Assembly (NCBI GenBank): GCA_041395205.1
Contig: JAWLAZ010000003.1
Location: 1 to 64,000, forward strand
Length of the DNA: 64,000 nucleotides
DNA from: JAHEFU01 sp041395205
Lineage (GTDB): Bacteria; 4484-113; JAFGCY01
Reading direction: 5' to 3'
The position numbers and the translations under genes are program-made. Of this stretch, positions 15,590 to 23,443 are shown piece after piece (the first letter of the stretch is position 1; every line of letters starts with the position of its first letter). The notes below the pieces were generated by a model. It saw only the letters and a list, made by a program, of their open reading frames with translations. It ran no database searches and was not told where the DNA came from.

Positions 15590-16714
15590 ATGGTGGTCAA
15601 TCGCAAGCTCAGCTTAATCCTCAGTGCATTCTGTGCAGTGCTGCTGCTGTTCGGCGCGGATACTCCCGCCGCGGAAGCGGCTGCCGGCTGCCGGATTGAC
15701 ATTGGCAGCAAGGCTCCCCAGCTAGCTGGTCCGGATCTCAACGGACAGTTCCATTCGCTGGAGGACTACCGGGGCAAGTGGGTCTATGTTGATTTCTGGG
15801 CCTCATGGTGCGCTCCCTGCATGCGCGAGCTGCCGTCGGTGATCGCACTCGACCAGGAATTTCAGAACAGCAATGAAGTGGCGGTGATCTCCGTCAGCCT
15901 GGATGATGACAGCACGCGCAAGGATCTGGAGAACATCCGCCAGAAGTACATGATTGACTATCCGGTGGTCTATGAAGGATCAGGCTGGGACAGCAGCAAC
16001 CGCCAGAGCTGGTGCGTGGATGCGATTCCCGCGACCTTCCTGATCGACCCCGAAGGCAATGTCGTCTACAACGAAATCAATGCCGGCCAGGCCAGCCAGT
16101 TCCTCAAGCGCCAGCAGGAAGCCGTGCGCACGATCCAGGAACGCGGCGGGATGGTCACGCAGCCGGCCTCCGGCGGAGTGATCGCCAGCAGCGGCAATCC
16201 CGGGAATCCGCCCACCTCGGGCCTCTACACACCGCACAAGCGTATCCAGGTCCGTACCGGTGAAAACCTTGCTGAAGGTTCCCCGAGCACAGGACTGAGC
16301 AACTACCGGGACTTCGAAGTGATGGTGGACATCCTCGAGAACAGTCCAAACGTCAACCGCTACCAGCTGTTCATCAGCACCCTGGTACAGAAGGAAGACG
16401 GCAACTACGACAACATCGACCTGCGCTATGACATCGACATATCAACGAATTCGCAGGATCTGTATCACCCGTACAGCGTGAACATCACGGATCGCAGCGC
16501 TGAACTGAATCTCGCCGGAGACGGCAGTTCGCTCGTACCCGGCGTGCAGGTGATGGTTGATCCTTTCCAGCGCAAGTACCGTTTCATCATTCCCCTGCCG
16601 GCGCGGATCCTTGATATCCACTACGTGCTGGGTCTCTACGATGCAAACCTGGGGGAATACATCCGCAACCAGCCTACAGTGGTTGACCTGAGCTCATTCG
16701 GGATTGAATACTGA
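15590..16714 (+). CDS. Exported thioredoxin-fold (TlpA/redoxin) protein with a C-terminal beta-rich domain
   Basis: Predicted periplasmic disulfide oxidoreductase, 374 residues. A signal peptide (about 1-32) is followed by a TlpA-like thioredoxin domain (about 38-180) with WCAPC (Cys74, Cys77) and the cis-Pro loop 'AIPATFLI'. After a Gly/Pro/Ser linker comes a roughly 150-residue beta-rich domain (about 220-374) that I cannot assign; it may target the oxidoreductase to a partner. ATG 15590 was preferred over GTG 15578 because GAGG and AGGA lie just upstream of the ATG. The following TenI/ThiE-like gene overlaps it by 11 nt. Confidence 0.8.
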   Translation: MVVNRKLSLILSAFCAVLLLFGADTPAAEAAAGCRIDIGSKAPQLAGPDLNGQFHSLEDYRGKWVYVDFWASWCAPCMRELPSVIALDQEFQNSNEVAVISVSLDDDSTRKDLENIRQKYMIDYPVVYEGSGWDSSNRQSWCVDAIPATFLIDPEGNVVYNEINAGQASQFLKRQQEAVRTIQERGGMVTQPASGGVIASSGNPGNPPTSGLYTPHKRIQVRTGENLAEGSPSTGLSNYRDFEVMVDILENSPNVNRYQLFISTLVQKEDGNYDNIDLRYDIDISTNSQDLYHPYSVNITDRSAELNLAGDGSSLVPGVQVMVDPFQRKYRFIIPLPARILDIHYVLGLYDANLGEYIRNQPTVVDLSSFGIEY

Positions 16715-17360
16715 ACTGAACCCCAGCTGGACGCTGAACAGCCGCTTATGGCTGGTGCTTGATCACGAAGCCAGCGCTCCCCGGAATGCGGCCGTGGCCT
16801 GTGCCCTGGCACTTTCCGGTGGGGTCGACGCCGTCCTCTGCCGCCTGCGCAACATTGACGATGAATCCCGCCGCAGCATAGCGCTCCAGGCACGCCGGTC
16901 CTGCAGGGCCTATAAGGTGCCATTCGTGGTCAGCCATGACAGCGAGCTGGCGCGGCTGACTGAGGCTGACGGCATCCAGTTCGGCAAGGCTGACGGCGAG
17001 CTGCACGAGCTGGCGGGCAAGGCAGCGGAGACAGGGGAGGGCATCCCCTGGGGTTACAGCGCGCATTCCGTTGAGGAAGCCCAGGCTGCGCTGGACGCAG
17101 GCGCTGCATGGGTATTCCTCGGCCCGGTCTTCAGTACAGCGGAAAAACTCCAGTATGGCGATCCGCTGGGACTGGATGCAGTTCTGGATGCGCTGGAAAC
17201 TGACCAGCCGGAGCATTTCATCTTCATCGGCGGGATTGACAGTGCCAATCTGGGGAAGCTGACGGCACTGGGCGTGCGCCGGATTGCAGCGATCTCTGCA
17301 TTGCAGCGCAATGTGGACCCGGCTGCCGCCGCGCAACAGCTGCGACGTCTACTGGGCTGA
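16704..17360 (+). CDS. Thiamine phosphate synthase / TenI family protein
   Basis: A 218-residue TIM-barrel protein of the ThiE/TenI family. Family features are 'DGIQFGKAD', 'GYSAHSVEEAQAALDAGAAW', 'VFLGPVFST' (phosphate-binding loop region), 'FIFIGGIDSANLGKLTALGV' and 'RIAAISALQ'. ThiE couples HMP-PP and thiazole phosphate; TenI homologues are thiazole tautomerases or of unknown role. The ThiE residues that bind HMP-PP (usually QlR/K-x-K after the first strand) appear as 'DAVLCRLRNID', lacking the Lys, so a TenI-type role is possible. The start is uncertain: TTG 16704 overlaps the preceding stop by 11 nt and no strong ribosome-binding site is seen. Confidence 0.7.
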   Translation: MNTELNPSWTLNSRLWLVLDHEASAPRNAAVACALALSGGVDAVLCRLRNIDDESRRSIALQARRSCRAYKVPFVVSHDSELARLTEADGIQFGKADGELHELAGKAAETGEGIPWGYSAHSVEEAQAALDAGAAWVFLGPVFSTAEKLQYGDPLGLDAVLDALETDQPEHFIFIGGIDSANLGKLTALGVRRIAAISALQRNVDPAAAAQQLRRLLG

Positions 17361-17363
17361 ACC

Positions 17364-18209
17364 TTATTCGGTCTTGCGGGTCAGAATTGGCTTGAATCCG
17401 GCCGACTCGAGCTTCTGCACCCAGATCCGCGCTTCCTCACTCTTGCTGGTCTGAGTGACCTTGACCAGGAAGAAGGGCTTCTGATCATCAATGATGCTGC
17501 CCTGGTATCCATACTCCGCAAGTTTATCGACTACCTGCTGGGCCTCTTCACGGGAACCGACTTCGGCAGCATAGACACGATAGGTCACATTGCCGATCAC
17601 CGGAGATTCCTCCGGCTGCTTTGGCTGCTCGGCGGGCTTGTCCTTATCGGGCTGAGCACTGGAGCTGTCCGTCTGCACACTGGTGCTGTCGGTGCTGGGC
17701 TGCTTGTCCGCCTGGTCGCCGGACTGAGTTTCGGTACTCTGCTGAGCATTGGGATTCGCCTTGCGGGAGGGATCCCCGGCCTCAAGTGCTACGGTGACCA
17801 GAGGGAAGCTTTCGCTGTAGTCGATCCCGGACAGATCAGCATTGACTGTCTGCGAGCCCGGGCTTCCCAGCGTCTCGGGTGCCTCAACGGGTCTGCCGGT
17901 CTGGCCATCCACGGGCGTCACCGCGGCATCGTCGCTCAGATCACCGACGGAGCCCTGGCGGTTCGCCATGGCATTGGCGATGCGGTCCTCGGTCTGCAGT
18001 TCATTGAGCTCATTCGCCTGGTCCGTGTTGACCGTGGGCTTGCCCCGGTTGCGCAGTGATACGCCGACGGTCTTCCATAGGAAACTGCCCGCGAAGATGC
18101 CGGCGACCACGATACCCACCAGCAGGACGGACATCCAGACCGTGGTGTACATGCGGTCGCGCTGTTTCTTGCGGATGTAGTAATCAGGCAGATAACCGTT
18201 GTCGTCCAT
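17364..18209 (-). CDS. SPOR-domain membrane protein
   Basis: A bitopic inner-membrane protein of 281 residues. A basic cytoplasmic N-terminus is followed by one transmembrane helix (about 22-45, 'VWMSVLLVGIVVAGIFAGSF'), a long Ser/Thr/Gln/Pro-rich periplasmic linker, and a C-terminal SPOR domain (about 205-281, 'YRVYAAEVGSREEAQQVVDK' and 'FFLVKVTQTSKSEEARIWVQ'). SPOR domains bind denuded glycan strands at septa, so a division-linked role like FtsN or DedD is plausible. The frame is open 19 codons further, but GGAG seven to eight nt before ATG 18209 and the -10 at 18257-18262 set the start. It converges with the TenI-like gene, three nt apart. Confidence 0.82.
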   Translation of the reverse strand: MDDNGYLPDYYIRKKQRDRMYTTVWMSVLLVGIVVAGIFAGSFLWKTVGVSLRNRGKPTVNTDQANELNELQTEDRIANAMANRQGSVGDLSDDAAVTPVDGQTGRPVEAPETLGSPGSQTVNADLSGIDYSESFPLVTVALEAGDPSRKANPNAQQSTETQSGDQADKQPSTDSTSVQTDSSSAQPDKDKPAEQPKQPEESPVIGNVTYRVYAAEVGSREEAQQVVDKLAEYGYQGSIIDDQKPFFLVKVTQTSKSEEARIWVQKLESAGFKPILTRKTE

Positions 18210-18256
18210 CCCAGACTCCAGAATCGCAAATGCGTTGATCCTGACTGCGCGCGCGG

Positions 18257-18265
18257 ATAATAGCA
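18257..18265 (-). promoter_or_regulatory. Extended -10 promoter of the SPOR gene
   Basis: TGCTATTAT on the minus strand; expected start near 18250, leaving about 40 nt of leader with GGAG before ATG 18209. Confidence 0.55.
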
Positions 18266-18627
18266 TAAACGAGGAAGCCTGTCAGAATGTTCAACAACTG
18301 CACATAAGATATATTATGTTGAATACGTGAATATGGTTGCGTATGACCATAAAGGTGAATATTCTGAGACTGCGATCCTGCTCGGAAAACCGGAAGCAGA
18401 TGCATCTTAACAATCCATCAGGCAGCCGGATGTCGGGTGTTCCTGACATCAAACAGGAAGGTGCTTCTAGTAGTTGAATGATGATCACTCTAACGGCACT
18501 GGGTTGTTTTCACTAGTCCTGCCTGTGGCCCGAGGTTCTTGTCCGCGCAGGCGGATGCCACAGTCTGCCTGAGAGCTGTCGGCAATTGCAGAGAATGCGG
18601 TCCGGCCTGAAACCTTCAGGACTGCAG

Positions 18628-18636
18628 TGCTATACT
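18628..18636 (+). promoter_or_regulatory. Extended -10 promoter abutting tatA (leaderless)
   Basis: TGCTATACT, then seven nt (TACTGCC), then GTG. No ribosome-binding site fits between. Confidence 0.65.
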
Positions 18637-18643
18637 TACTGCC

Positions 18644-18844
18644 GTGTCCGAGACATTTGTGAGCCTGTTGTGGGTCCCCGGCGGCCAGGAACTGATCATC
18701 ATCCTGATCGTGATCCTGGTGCTGTTCGGAGGTACCAAGCTGCCGCAGCTGATGCGCGGCATGGGGACGGGCATCAAGGAATTCAAGCAGGCCATCAAGG
18801 ACGACGACGATAAGTCCGACAAGGACGAGGTCGCGAAGGGCTGA
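18644..18844 (+). CDS. tatA: Twin-arginine translocase subunit TatA
   Basis: Pore-forming component of the Tat pathway for folded-protein export. 66 residues: a short periplasmic N-terminus, one transmembrane helix ('LIIILIVILVLF'), the conserved FGGTKLPQL hinge and an amphipathic helix ('GMGTGIKEFKQAIKD'), then a short acidic tail. No tatB or tatC is adjacent, so they must lie elsewhere. The start is GTG, seven nt after an extended -10, so translation is probably leaderless. Followed directly by a strong terminator, hence monocistronic. Confidence 0.93.
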   Translation: MSETFVSLLWVPGGQELIIILIVILVLFGGTKLPQLMRGMGTGIKEFKQAIKDDDDKSDKDEVAKG

Positions 18845-18853
18845 GTTCCGCTT

Positions 18854-18875
18854 CAGCCTGCCTTAGGCTGTTTTT
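18854..18875 (+). terminator. Rho-independent terminator of tatA
   Basis: CAGCCT/AGGCTG stem with a 5-nt loop followed by TTTTT, ten nt after the tatA stop. Confidence 0.8.
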
Positions 18876-18984
18876 GCAAAGCATCACTGAAATCCCTCCT
18901 AACTGCTGCAGTCCGTTCACCGCATGCACACCCTGACTGCCTATGCTGGGGCCGCGTTTCAACCCAGCTATTCCGGAGGTCTGC

Positions 18985-20319
18985 ATGCACGTGCATCCCA
19001 GATTCGTTAATCTCCCCTTCCCCACCCGCAGCCTGGTGCTTGCCGCGGTGGTTTCCTTGTCCGCCGCCTGTTCGGGTAACGGCGGATCCGCCAATCCCGA
19101 TCCTGTGTTCACACCGCCGCAGCAGGCTTCGGTCAGCAGCCCCTCAGTGCTGTTCACGCAGGGTGACGGCGTGGAGGTCCGTAATGGCGGCTACGGCAGC
19201 GCCATCGCCAATGTGCCTGGCAAACCGGATGAGATCTACATGATGACGGACCGCGGTCCGAACATCGACAACCAGGCCGGCACGGGGAAGATTTTCCCGA
19301 TAGCTGATTTCTGCCCGACGATCGGACACTTCAAGGTCAGTAGCACCGGTCTGACCAAGATACGCGACATCCAGCTCAAGCGGCCGGATGGCACGCTGTT
19401 CACCGGCCTGCCGAACCCGGCCGGCATGGGAGCCACGGGTGAGGTGGCGGAGGATCTGAATGGCCAGGCACTGGGCACCGATCCATACGGCATCGACAGT
19501 GAGGGCCTGGTGGCCCTGGCCGACGGTACCTTCTGGATCAGTGATGAGTACGGTCCGCATATTGCGCATTTCGCTGCGGATGGCCGCGAGCTCGAGCGGA
19601 TCAATCCCTTCGGTTCCGGAACCGGTGGCCGCAGCCTGCCGGCGGTGTATGCCACGCGGCGTGCCAACCGCGGGATGGAAGGACTGACCATCACGAACGA
19701 CGGCCAGTGGCTGGTTGGAATCATGCAGAGCACGATGCGCAACCCCGACAAGGCCAGCACCCAGGATGCCGGCAGTGCGATCACGCGCATCCTGTTCTAC
19801 AACATCGCAAGCGCTGAGACGCGCGAATATGTCTACGTCCAGAACGAAGGCGGCCTGTCCAACAGCGAGATCCTTGCGATCCCCGGCAGTGACAGCCAGT
19901 TCCTCGTGATTGAGCGTGATGGTTCCTACTTCGCCGACGGTGCCGTTTACAAATGCGTTTACAGGATTGATGTCACGGGAGCCACGGACATCAGTGACCC
20001 TGCGAATGGCACCAATGGCCGCCTGTATGACGGCCAGACGGTGGAGCAGCTTGTTGACGGGGCCGGACTGTCCTCCAAGGGCATCGTCCCCGTCACCAAG
20101 TCGCTCGTGATCAACATGCTGGACTACAACAGCTATCCGCACGACAAGCTGGAGGGGATTGCCATCTTTGATGCGAACACCCTGATCTGTGGCAATGACG
20201 ATGATTTCGCCGTGGATGACAACGGCAATGGCGCGATGGTCCAGAAGCTGCTGCCCGCCACTTCCCAGCCGGATAACAACACCCTGTACTATGTGGATCT
20301 GGCCTCCCCGCTGTACTAG
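18985..20319 (+). CDS. Esterase-like-activity-of-phytase family lipoprotein
   Basis: A secreted or membrane-anchored protein of 444 residues. The signal peptide ends in lipobox SAAC (Cys about 29). The body fits the 'esterase-like activity of phytase' beta-propeller family: 'MMTDRGPNID', 'DSEGLVALADGTFWISDEYG', 'NRGMEGLTITNDGQWLVGIM', 'NEGGLSNSEILAIPGSDSQF' and 'KLEGIAIFD'. Despite the name, biochemical evidence for phosphate release is limited, so the substrate is open. GGAGG before ATG 18985 fixes the start; 14 upstream codons in frame are not used. It stands alone between tatA and the 5S gene. Confidence 0.8.
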   Translation: MHVHPRFVNLPFPTRSLVLAAVVSLSAACSGNGGSANPDPVFTPPQQASVSSPSVLFTQGDGVEVRNGGYGSAIANVPGKPDEIYMMTDRGPNIDNQAGTGKIFPIADFCPTIGHFKVSSTGLTKIRDIQLKRPDGTLFTGLPNPAGMGATGEVAEDLNGQALGTDPYGIDSEGLVALADGTFWISDEYGPHIAHFAADGRELERINPFGSGTGGRSLPAVYATRRANRGMEGLTITNDGQWLVGIMQSTMRNPDKASTQDAGSAITRILFYNIASAETREYVYVQNEGGLSNSEILAIPGSDSQFLVIERDGSYFADGAVYKCVYRIDVTGATDISDPANGTNGRLYDGQTVEQLVDGAGLSSKGIVPVTKSLVINMLDYNSYPHDKLEGIAIFDANTLICGNDDDFAVDDNGNGAMVQKLLPATSQPDNNTLYYVDLASPLY

Positions 20320-20395
20320 AGCGGGTTCGGGCCTGCCGGAAGCCCCGGGCGGCGGCATTGCTGTCCGGGATTTCCGGCGATTTTCGCGAAAGGTG

Positions 20396-20423
20396 TTGAC
20401 ATCCTGTGTGAGGGCGTTATAAT
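20396..20423 (+). promoter_or_regulatory. Promoter of the 5S rRNA gene
   Basis: TTGACA (20396-20401), 16-nt spacer, TATAAT (20418-20423). Position +1 would be about 20430, the mature 5' end predicted from base pairing, so little 5' processing would be needed. Confidence 0.85.
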
Positions 20424-20429
20424 AACGGC

Positions 20430-20543
20430 CTGGTGTCAATAGCGTGAGGGTCACACCCGGTCCCATCCCGAACCCGGAAGTTAAGCCTCACAGCGCCGAT
20501 GATACTGCGGGGGCGACCCCGTGGGAAAGTAGGACGATGCCAG
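20430..20543 (+). rRNA. rrf: 5S ribosomal RNA
   Basis: Contains the conserved 5S blocks CACACCCGGTCCCATCCCGA, ACCCGGAAGTTAAGCC, CAGCGCCGATGATACTG and AAAGTAGGACGATGCCAG; the ends pair (CTGGTGTC with GATGCCAG, two G-T pairs) to form helix I. No 16S or 23S is within reach on either side, so this copy is unlinked. A run of eight T follows at once (20544-20551) and probably ends transcription. Confidence 0.93.
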
Positions 20544-20563
20544 ATTTTTTTTGACCAAAATTC

Positions 20564-21589
20564 TCAGCGTTCCTGCATGTACAGAACGCTGCGTGACAGA
20601 TCCACCGCATAGTTGAAGCGGGACAGGAATCCCGAGCCGAGGATTCCATCAAGTTCCCCAAGCGGGCTTTGCTCCAGATTTCCCTCCAGTCCCAGCACGC
20701 TGAGCATGCCGTAGCTGAAGCCTTCCCTGGCCATGGCTGGCCAGTCCTGCCCCTCCAGTGTGAATTGCTCGAGCAGCAGTTCATCGCCGCTGAGCTTTCC
20801 ATGAAAGCCGGTGAAGGCATCCAGCTGCCGGCCACTGGCTTCCAGTGCAGTGCCCAGCCGGCTGCAGCAGTCCGCACTCAGCATCAGCTCTCCGGAATAA
20901 CCGGTGTCGAGCATCAGCAGCAGGGGTTGTCCCTGCCCTGCCCCGGCCCGGATCAGCAGTTTGTCATGCAGCTGCAGCAGTGGCACAGCGCGCCAGCCCG
21001 AGGGCGCCTGATATCCCTGCCGTGGGTGCAGGCGCAGTTCCAGTTCGTCGTTGCTGACTTCCACAACGCAGTCCCGTAGTGCCTGCAGGGCAAGGCTGCC
21101 CTGGAAGTCACTGCCTGGTAGCCGCTCCTCATAGACATAGGTCCGCAAAGGCAAGTGACGGATCCGCATTTCTCCGCTGCTGAGCAGTTCCGCTTCAGCG
21201 TAACGCAGGGCGTGATCCCCGAATATGAGTTCACGCTGCCCGTCGAGATCAGCTAGATACGAGTCGTGACCGGTAAAATGCAAACCAGCCGGTTTGGGAT
21301 CACTCTCAAGCAGGTTGAGAATGCTCAGGCGCGTGCCGGAATCCAGCAGGAAGGCGTATTCCGCGTCGCCGATGCGGATATCCAGGGTTGGCCGGTTGGG
21401 ATATCTGAAGGGAATCGAGACGGTTTCAGAGCGGATGAGCAACTGCTGATCGCGGGCATCGATATATGAAAGCAACCAGTTGGCTGAATCCAATGGTTCC
21501 CTGCCGGATTGTGCATAGCCGGGAGCCGGGCTCAGCATGAACAACAGGCCAAGCAGACACAGGCAGCGCATCAATGGTGTTCTAAGCAC
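20564..21589 (-). CDS. Retropepsin-like aspartic protease, exported
   Basis: A predicted periplasmic or cell-surface protease of clan AA, 341 residues. A signal peptide (about 6-26, ending GYAQS) is followed by two active-site-like motifs, 'FLLDSGTRLSIL' (about residues 82-93) and 'MLDTGYSGELML' (about 226-237), each followed by a half-barrel; the second ends with 'GILGSGFLSRFNYAVDL', typical of retropepsin-like domains. Two D-T/S-G copies in one chain suggest a pepsin-like intramolecular pair, instead of dimerisation. The GTG start lies six nt after TAGAAT (leaderless). The HAD-like gene upstream ends 34 nt away on the same strand. Substrate unknown. Confidence 0.72.
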   Translation of the reverse strand: MLRTPLMRCLCLLGLLFMLSPAPGYAQSGREPLDSANWLLSYIDARDQQLLIRSETVSIPFRYPNRPTLDIRIGDAEYAFLLDSGTRLSILNLLESDPKPAGLHFTGHDSYLADLDGQRELIFGDHALRYAEAELLSSGEMRIRHLPLRTYVYEERLPGSDFQGSLALQALRDCVVEVSNDELELRLHPRQGYQAPSGWRAVPLLQLHDKLLIRAGAGQGQPLLLMLDTGYSGELMLSADCCSRLGTALEASGRQLDAFTGFHGKLSGDELLLEQFTLEGQDWPAMAREGFSYGMLSVLGLEGNLEQSPLGELDGILGSGFLSRFNYAVDLSRSVLYMQER

Positions 21590-21595
21590 TGCCTG

Positions 21596-21601
21596 ATTCT
21601 A
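21596..21601 (-). promoter_or_regulatory. -10 box abutting the aspartic protease start (leaderless)
   Basis: TAGAAT, six nt (CAGGCA), then GTG. It also sits between the upstream gene and this one, giving the protease its own promoter. Confidence 0.6.
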
Positions 21602-21623
21602 ATACCCTGGGGGCCAAAAGCTG

Positions 21624-22424
21624 TTATGCGTGAGCCTGGCGCTGGATCTGGTCGCTGCTCTGTTCCAGGCCGAAATTCTGGCTCAGGCCTCCCCCGCTGT
21701 CGGCCACGCCCAGCAGCCAGGGCAGGCGTGCAGCGCTGCTGATGCAGTAGCGGGCGCAACCCGGGCCGGATTCATTGTCGAGCCGGGCATACTCCCCGGT
21801 CATGCAGCGCACGGTGGTGCAGGCCAGACGGTTTGCTGCCTCGAAATGCTTCTGGGGATTGTTGCCGACGAACATCACATTCCCCGGGCGGCTGATCATG
21901 GACTTCAGCATGCTCCGCAGCGCGCGGTCATCAGGCAGGCGGGAGCGCAGGCCCTCGATTTCGTCTGCAAACACGATCCTGCTGAACAGCCGCTTCGCAT
22001 CAAGTGCCGCGAGCACAGCCTTCTGGCTTTCCACATTGCCCTGCACCAGCAGACACAGTTCGTGCGAGTAGCGCAGGCTTTCCAGGGCTTCGCGCACACC
22101 GGCGAACATGTACAGGCTGCCGGGCATCGGTTCATAGCGGTTCACCCAGGCACTGAAGGCGCGGATGTTCATCACGGAATCACTCTGCCCGAAGCTCAGG
22201 AGAATATGGTTGTAGATCCCGGCGTCAGCCCTGCCATGCTGCTGCACGTAGTTGTCAACGCAGTGCGCAACCCGGTCAGGATCCATGCCGAGCCGTTCAG
22301 CGGCGAAGCACAGTGCGGGAATCAGCCATTCCTGGCGGTCGAAGAGCACATCATCAAGCAGCAGTACCAGACCCGTTATGTGGGTCAGTGCCTGGTTGCC
22401 ATCATTTCTGGCCAGTCCACTCAT
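21624..22424 (-). CDS. HAD-like hydrolase-fold protein with degenerate active site
   Basis: A 266-residue protein with the layout of HAD phosphatases: strand 1 'LVLLLDDVLFD', a helical cap (about 30-120), motif II strand 'LCLLVQGNVESQKAVL', and a motif IV strand 'VMFVGNNPQKHFEAANR'. Compared with the usual FDLDDTLFD, TNG and VGDsxxD patterns, the nucleophile Asp is Leu, the motif II Thr/Ser is Gln, and the motif IV acids are Asn and His. It is therefore probably catalytically inactive, perhaps a binding or regulatory protein. GGAAG before the ATG. A palindrome overlaps the predicted transcription start (22478-22492), which suggests regulated expression. Confidence 0.65.
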   Translation of the reverse strand: MSGLARNDGNQALTHITGLVLLLDDVLFDRQEWLIPALCFAAERLGMDPDRVAHCVDNYVQQHGRADAGIYNHILLSFGQSDSVMNIRAFSAWVNRYEPMPGSLYMFAGVREALESLRYSHELCLLVQGNVESQKAVLAALDAKRLFSRIVFADEIEGLRSRLPDDRALRSMLKSMISRPGNVMFVGNNPQKHFEAANRLACTTVRCMTGEYARLDNESGPGCARYCISSAARLPWLLGVADSGGGLSQNFGLEQSSDQIQRQAHA

Positions 22425-22477
22425 ATCTGTCTTCCAACCTCGAAGTAAATTGCAACGGCGGCAAACTGCCAGCCGAC

Positions 22478-22492
22478 GTTCAATATTTGAAC
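22478..22492. promoter_or_regulatory. Palindromic operator-like site before the HAD-like gene
   Basis: GTTCAA-TAT-TTGAAC is a perfect 6+3+6 palindrome. On the minus strand it follows TATTAT (22506-22501), with TTGCAA 16 nt further upstream, and covers the expected +1 region; this position suits a repressor. Confidence 0.5.
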
Positions 22493-22580
22493 CTGATTTA
22501 ATAATAGCCTAGATACGGGCCTTTGCAATAGGCTGGGTGAAAATTTCAATATTTACACATCGGCATTTCACGCCGGCTGT

Positions 22581-23084
22581 TCAGTGTCCGCCCGAACTTT
22601 TCATTTCGACACGGCATTTTCCGTCGTTGTCCATTGTGACGTGTACGAACAGGTCGCGGATCCGGCCCTGCGTCTTGCGGTAGTGCACACCTTCCAGAAT
22701 CCGTGATGCGTTGTCATCCGACTCATACCCCAGCCGGCCCAGTTCGGCGATCAGGAATGTACAGGTCTGCAATGTGTCCATGCCGGAGGCGGCCATGAGC
22801 GAGATGTTGCCTGAGTCGTCCGTGTGTGACCACTCAATCTGCATGCTCTGCTCAAGCGGCAGCTCGCGGCGGATGGCATTGTCAATCCTGAAGGCCGGTG
22901 AGGTCTGAGCCTGCGCTGCCGCTGCGGAGCTGCCCGGCTGGCTGGCAGCCGACTGATTCGAGGAGGACGTACCGGGACTGCTGGCCGGTTTGAGGAAGGG
23001 ACAGGCGCAGCACAGCGTGCAGCACAGAGCTGCCAGTGCGATTCCCGCCGGCTGCAGGAAGTGCCAGTGACTACTCGTCGCCAC
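22581..23084 (-). CDS. Putative lipoprotein of unknown function
   Basis: A protein of about 167 residues. The N-terminus is a hydrophobic stretch with several Cys ('ALAALCCTLCCACPF'), which could be a lipobox. A Ser/Ala/Gln-rich linker leads to a folded domain (about 75-167) with 'IEWSHTDDSGNISLMAASGM' and 'YRKTQGRIRDLFVHVTM'. No family recognised. The frame is open further upstream inside the neighbouring gene, but GTG 23084 (preceded by GAGG) puts the hydrophobic segment at the N-terminus and overlaps the upstream stop by 14 nt, suggesting coupling to the small lipoprotein. Start uncertain. Confidence 0.5.
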   Translation of the reverse strand: MATSSHWHFLQPAGIALAALCCTLCCACPFLKPASSPGTSSSNQSAASQPGSSAAAAQAQTSPAFRIDNAIRRELPLEQSMQIEWSHTDDSGNISLMAASGMDTLQTCTFLIAELGRLGYESDDNASRILEGVHYRKTQGRIRDLFVHVTMDNDGKCRVEMKSSGGH

Positions 23085-23283
23085 TGTCCTCGGAACTGCT
23101 GCTGTCACTGCTGGATTCACCGCTATCCAGATCGGCATCCTTGAGGGTGCCTTCACTCATCTTGTCGGCGATCCCGACCGCACCTTCACCGCCACCCTGG
23201 GTGGTGTCGGCTGTTTCCTTGAACATGTCACAGGAAGTGAATGCCAGCAGTGCTGCGATCAGAGCGGCGAAAAGATAGCGCAT
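23071..23283 (-). CDS. Small lipoprotein with an acidic Ser-rich tail
   Basis: A 70-residue protein: signal with lipobox AFTSC (Cys18), a short middle part and a C-terminal tail of Ser, Asp and Glu ('SGESSSDSSSSEDSGDE'). GGAG and AAGG lie within ten nt of ATG 23283; an in-frame start 13 codons upstream would displace the signal. It overlaps the next lipoprotein gene, so both are likely expressed together. Function unknown; the tail could bind cations. Confidence 0.6.
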   Translation of the reverse strand: MRYLFAALIAALLAFTSCDMFKETADTTQGGGEGAVGIADKMSEGTLKDADLDSGESSSDSSSSEDSGDE

Positions 23284-23397
23284 GTCCTTGCTCCAGGCCC
23301 CGGGATGGGGCGATAAGATCATAGCGGATCAGTCCCCCGCCGAGCAAACCCCGGAGGCCCATGACGGAAAATCGCGGCGATTGCCAGCCGCAGATGA

Positions 23398-23426
23398 TTG
23401 ACATAAGGCACACCAGCAGGTATTTT
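23398..23426 (+). promoter_or_regulatory. Promoter of the tRNA/tuf cluster
   Basis: TTGACA (23398-23403), 17-nt spacer, TATTTT (23421-23426). The first tRNA starts 17 nt later. It is one of the few strong two-box promoters in the window, as expected for stable RNA. Confidence 0.8.
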
Positions 23427-23443
23427 ATGCGGGCTGAAGACAA

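Larger units (their letters stand above)
18210..18643. other. Intergenic region between the divergent SPOR gene and tatA
   Basis: 434 bp without a credible gene. It contains the SPOR promoter at the left, an AT-rich patch (18290-18365) with separated TTCAACA and TGTTGAA half-sites, a small hairpin GATGTC/GACATC near 18430-18451, and the tatA promoter at the right end. Confidence 0.6.

Noticed and set aside
21630..22448. 272-codon plus-strand frame over the HAD-like gene
   Set aside because: The minus-strand frame has HAD-fold structure and a promoter; the plus-strand translation has no domain features and shows the His/Ala/Val shadow pattern.
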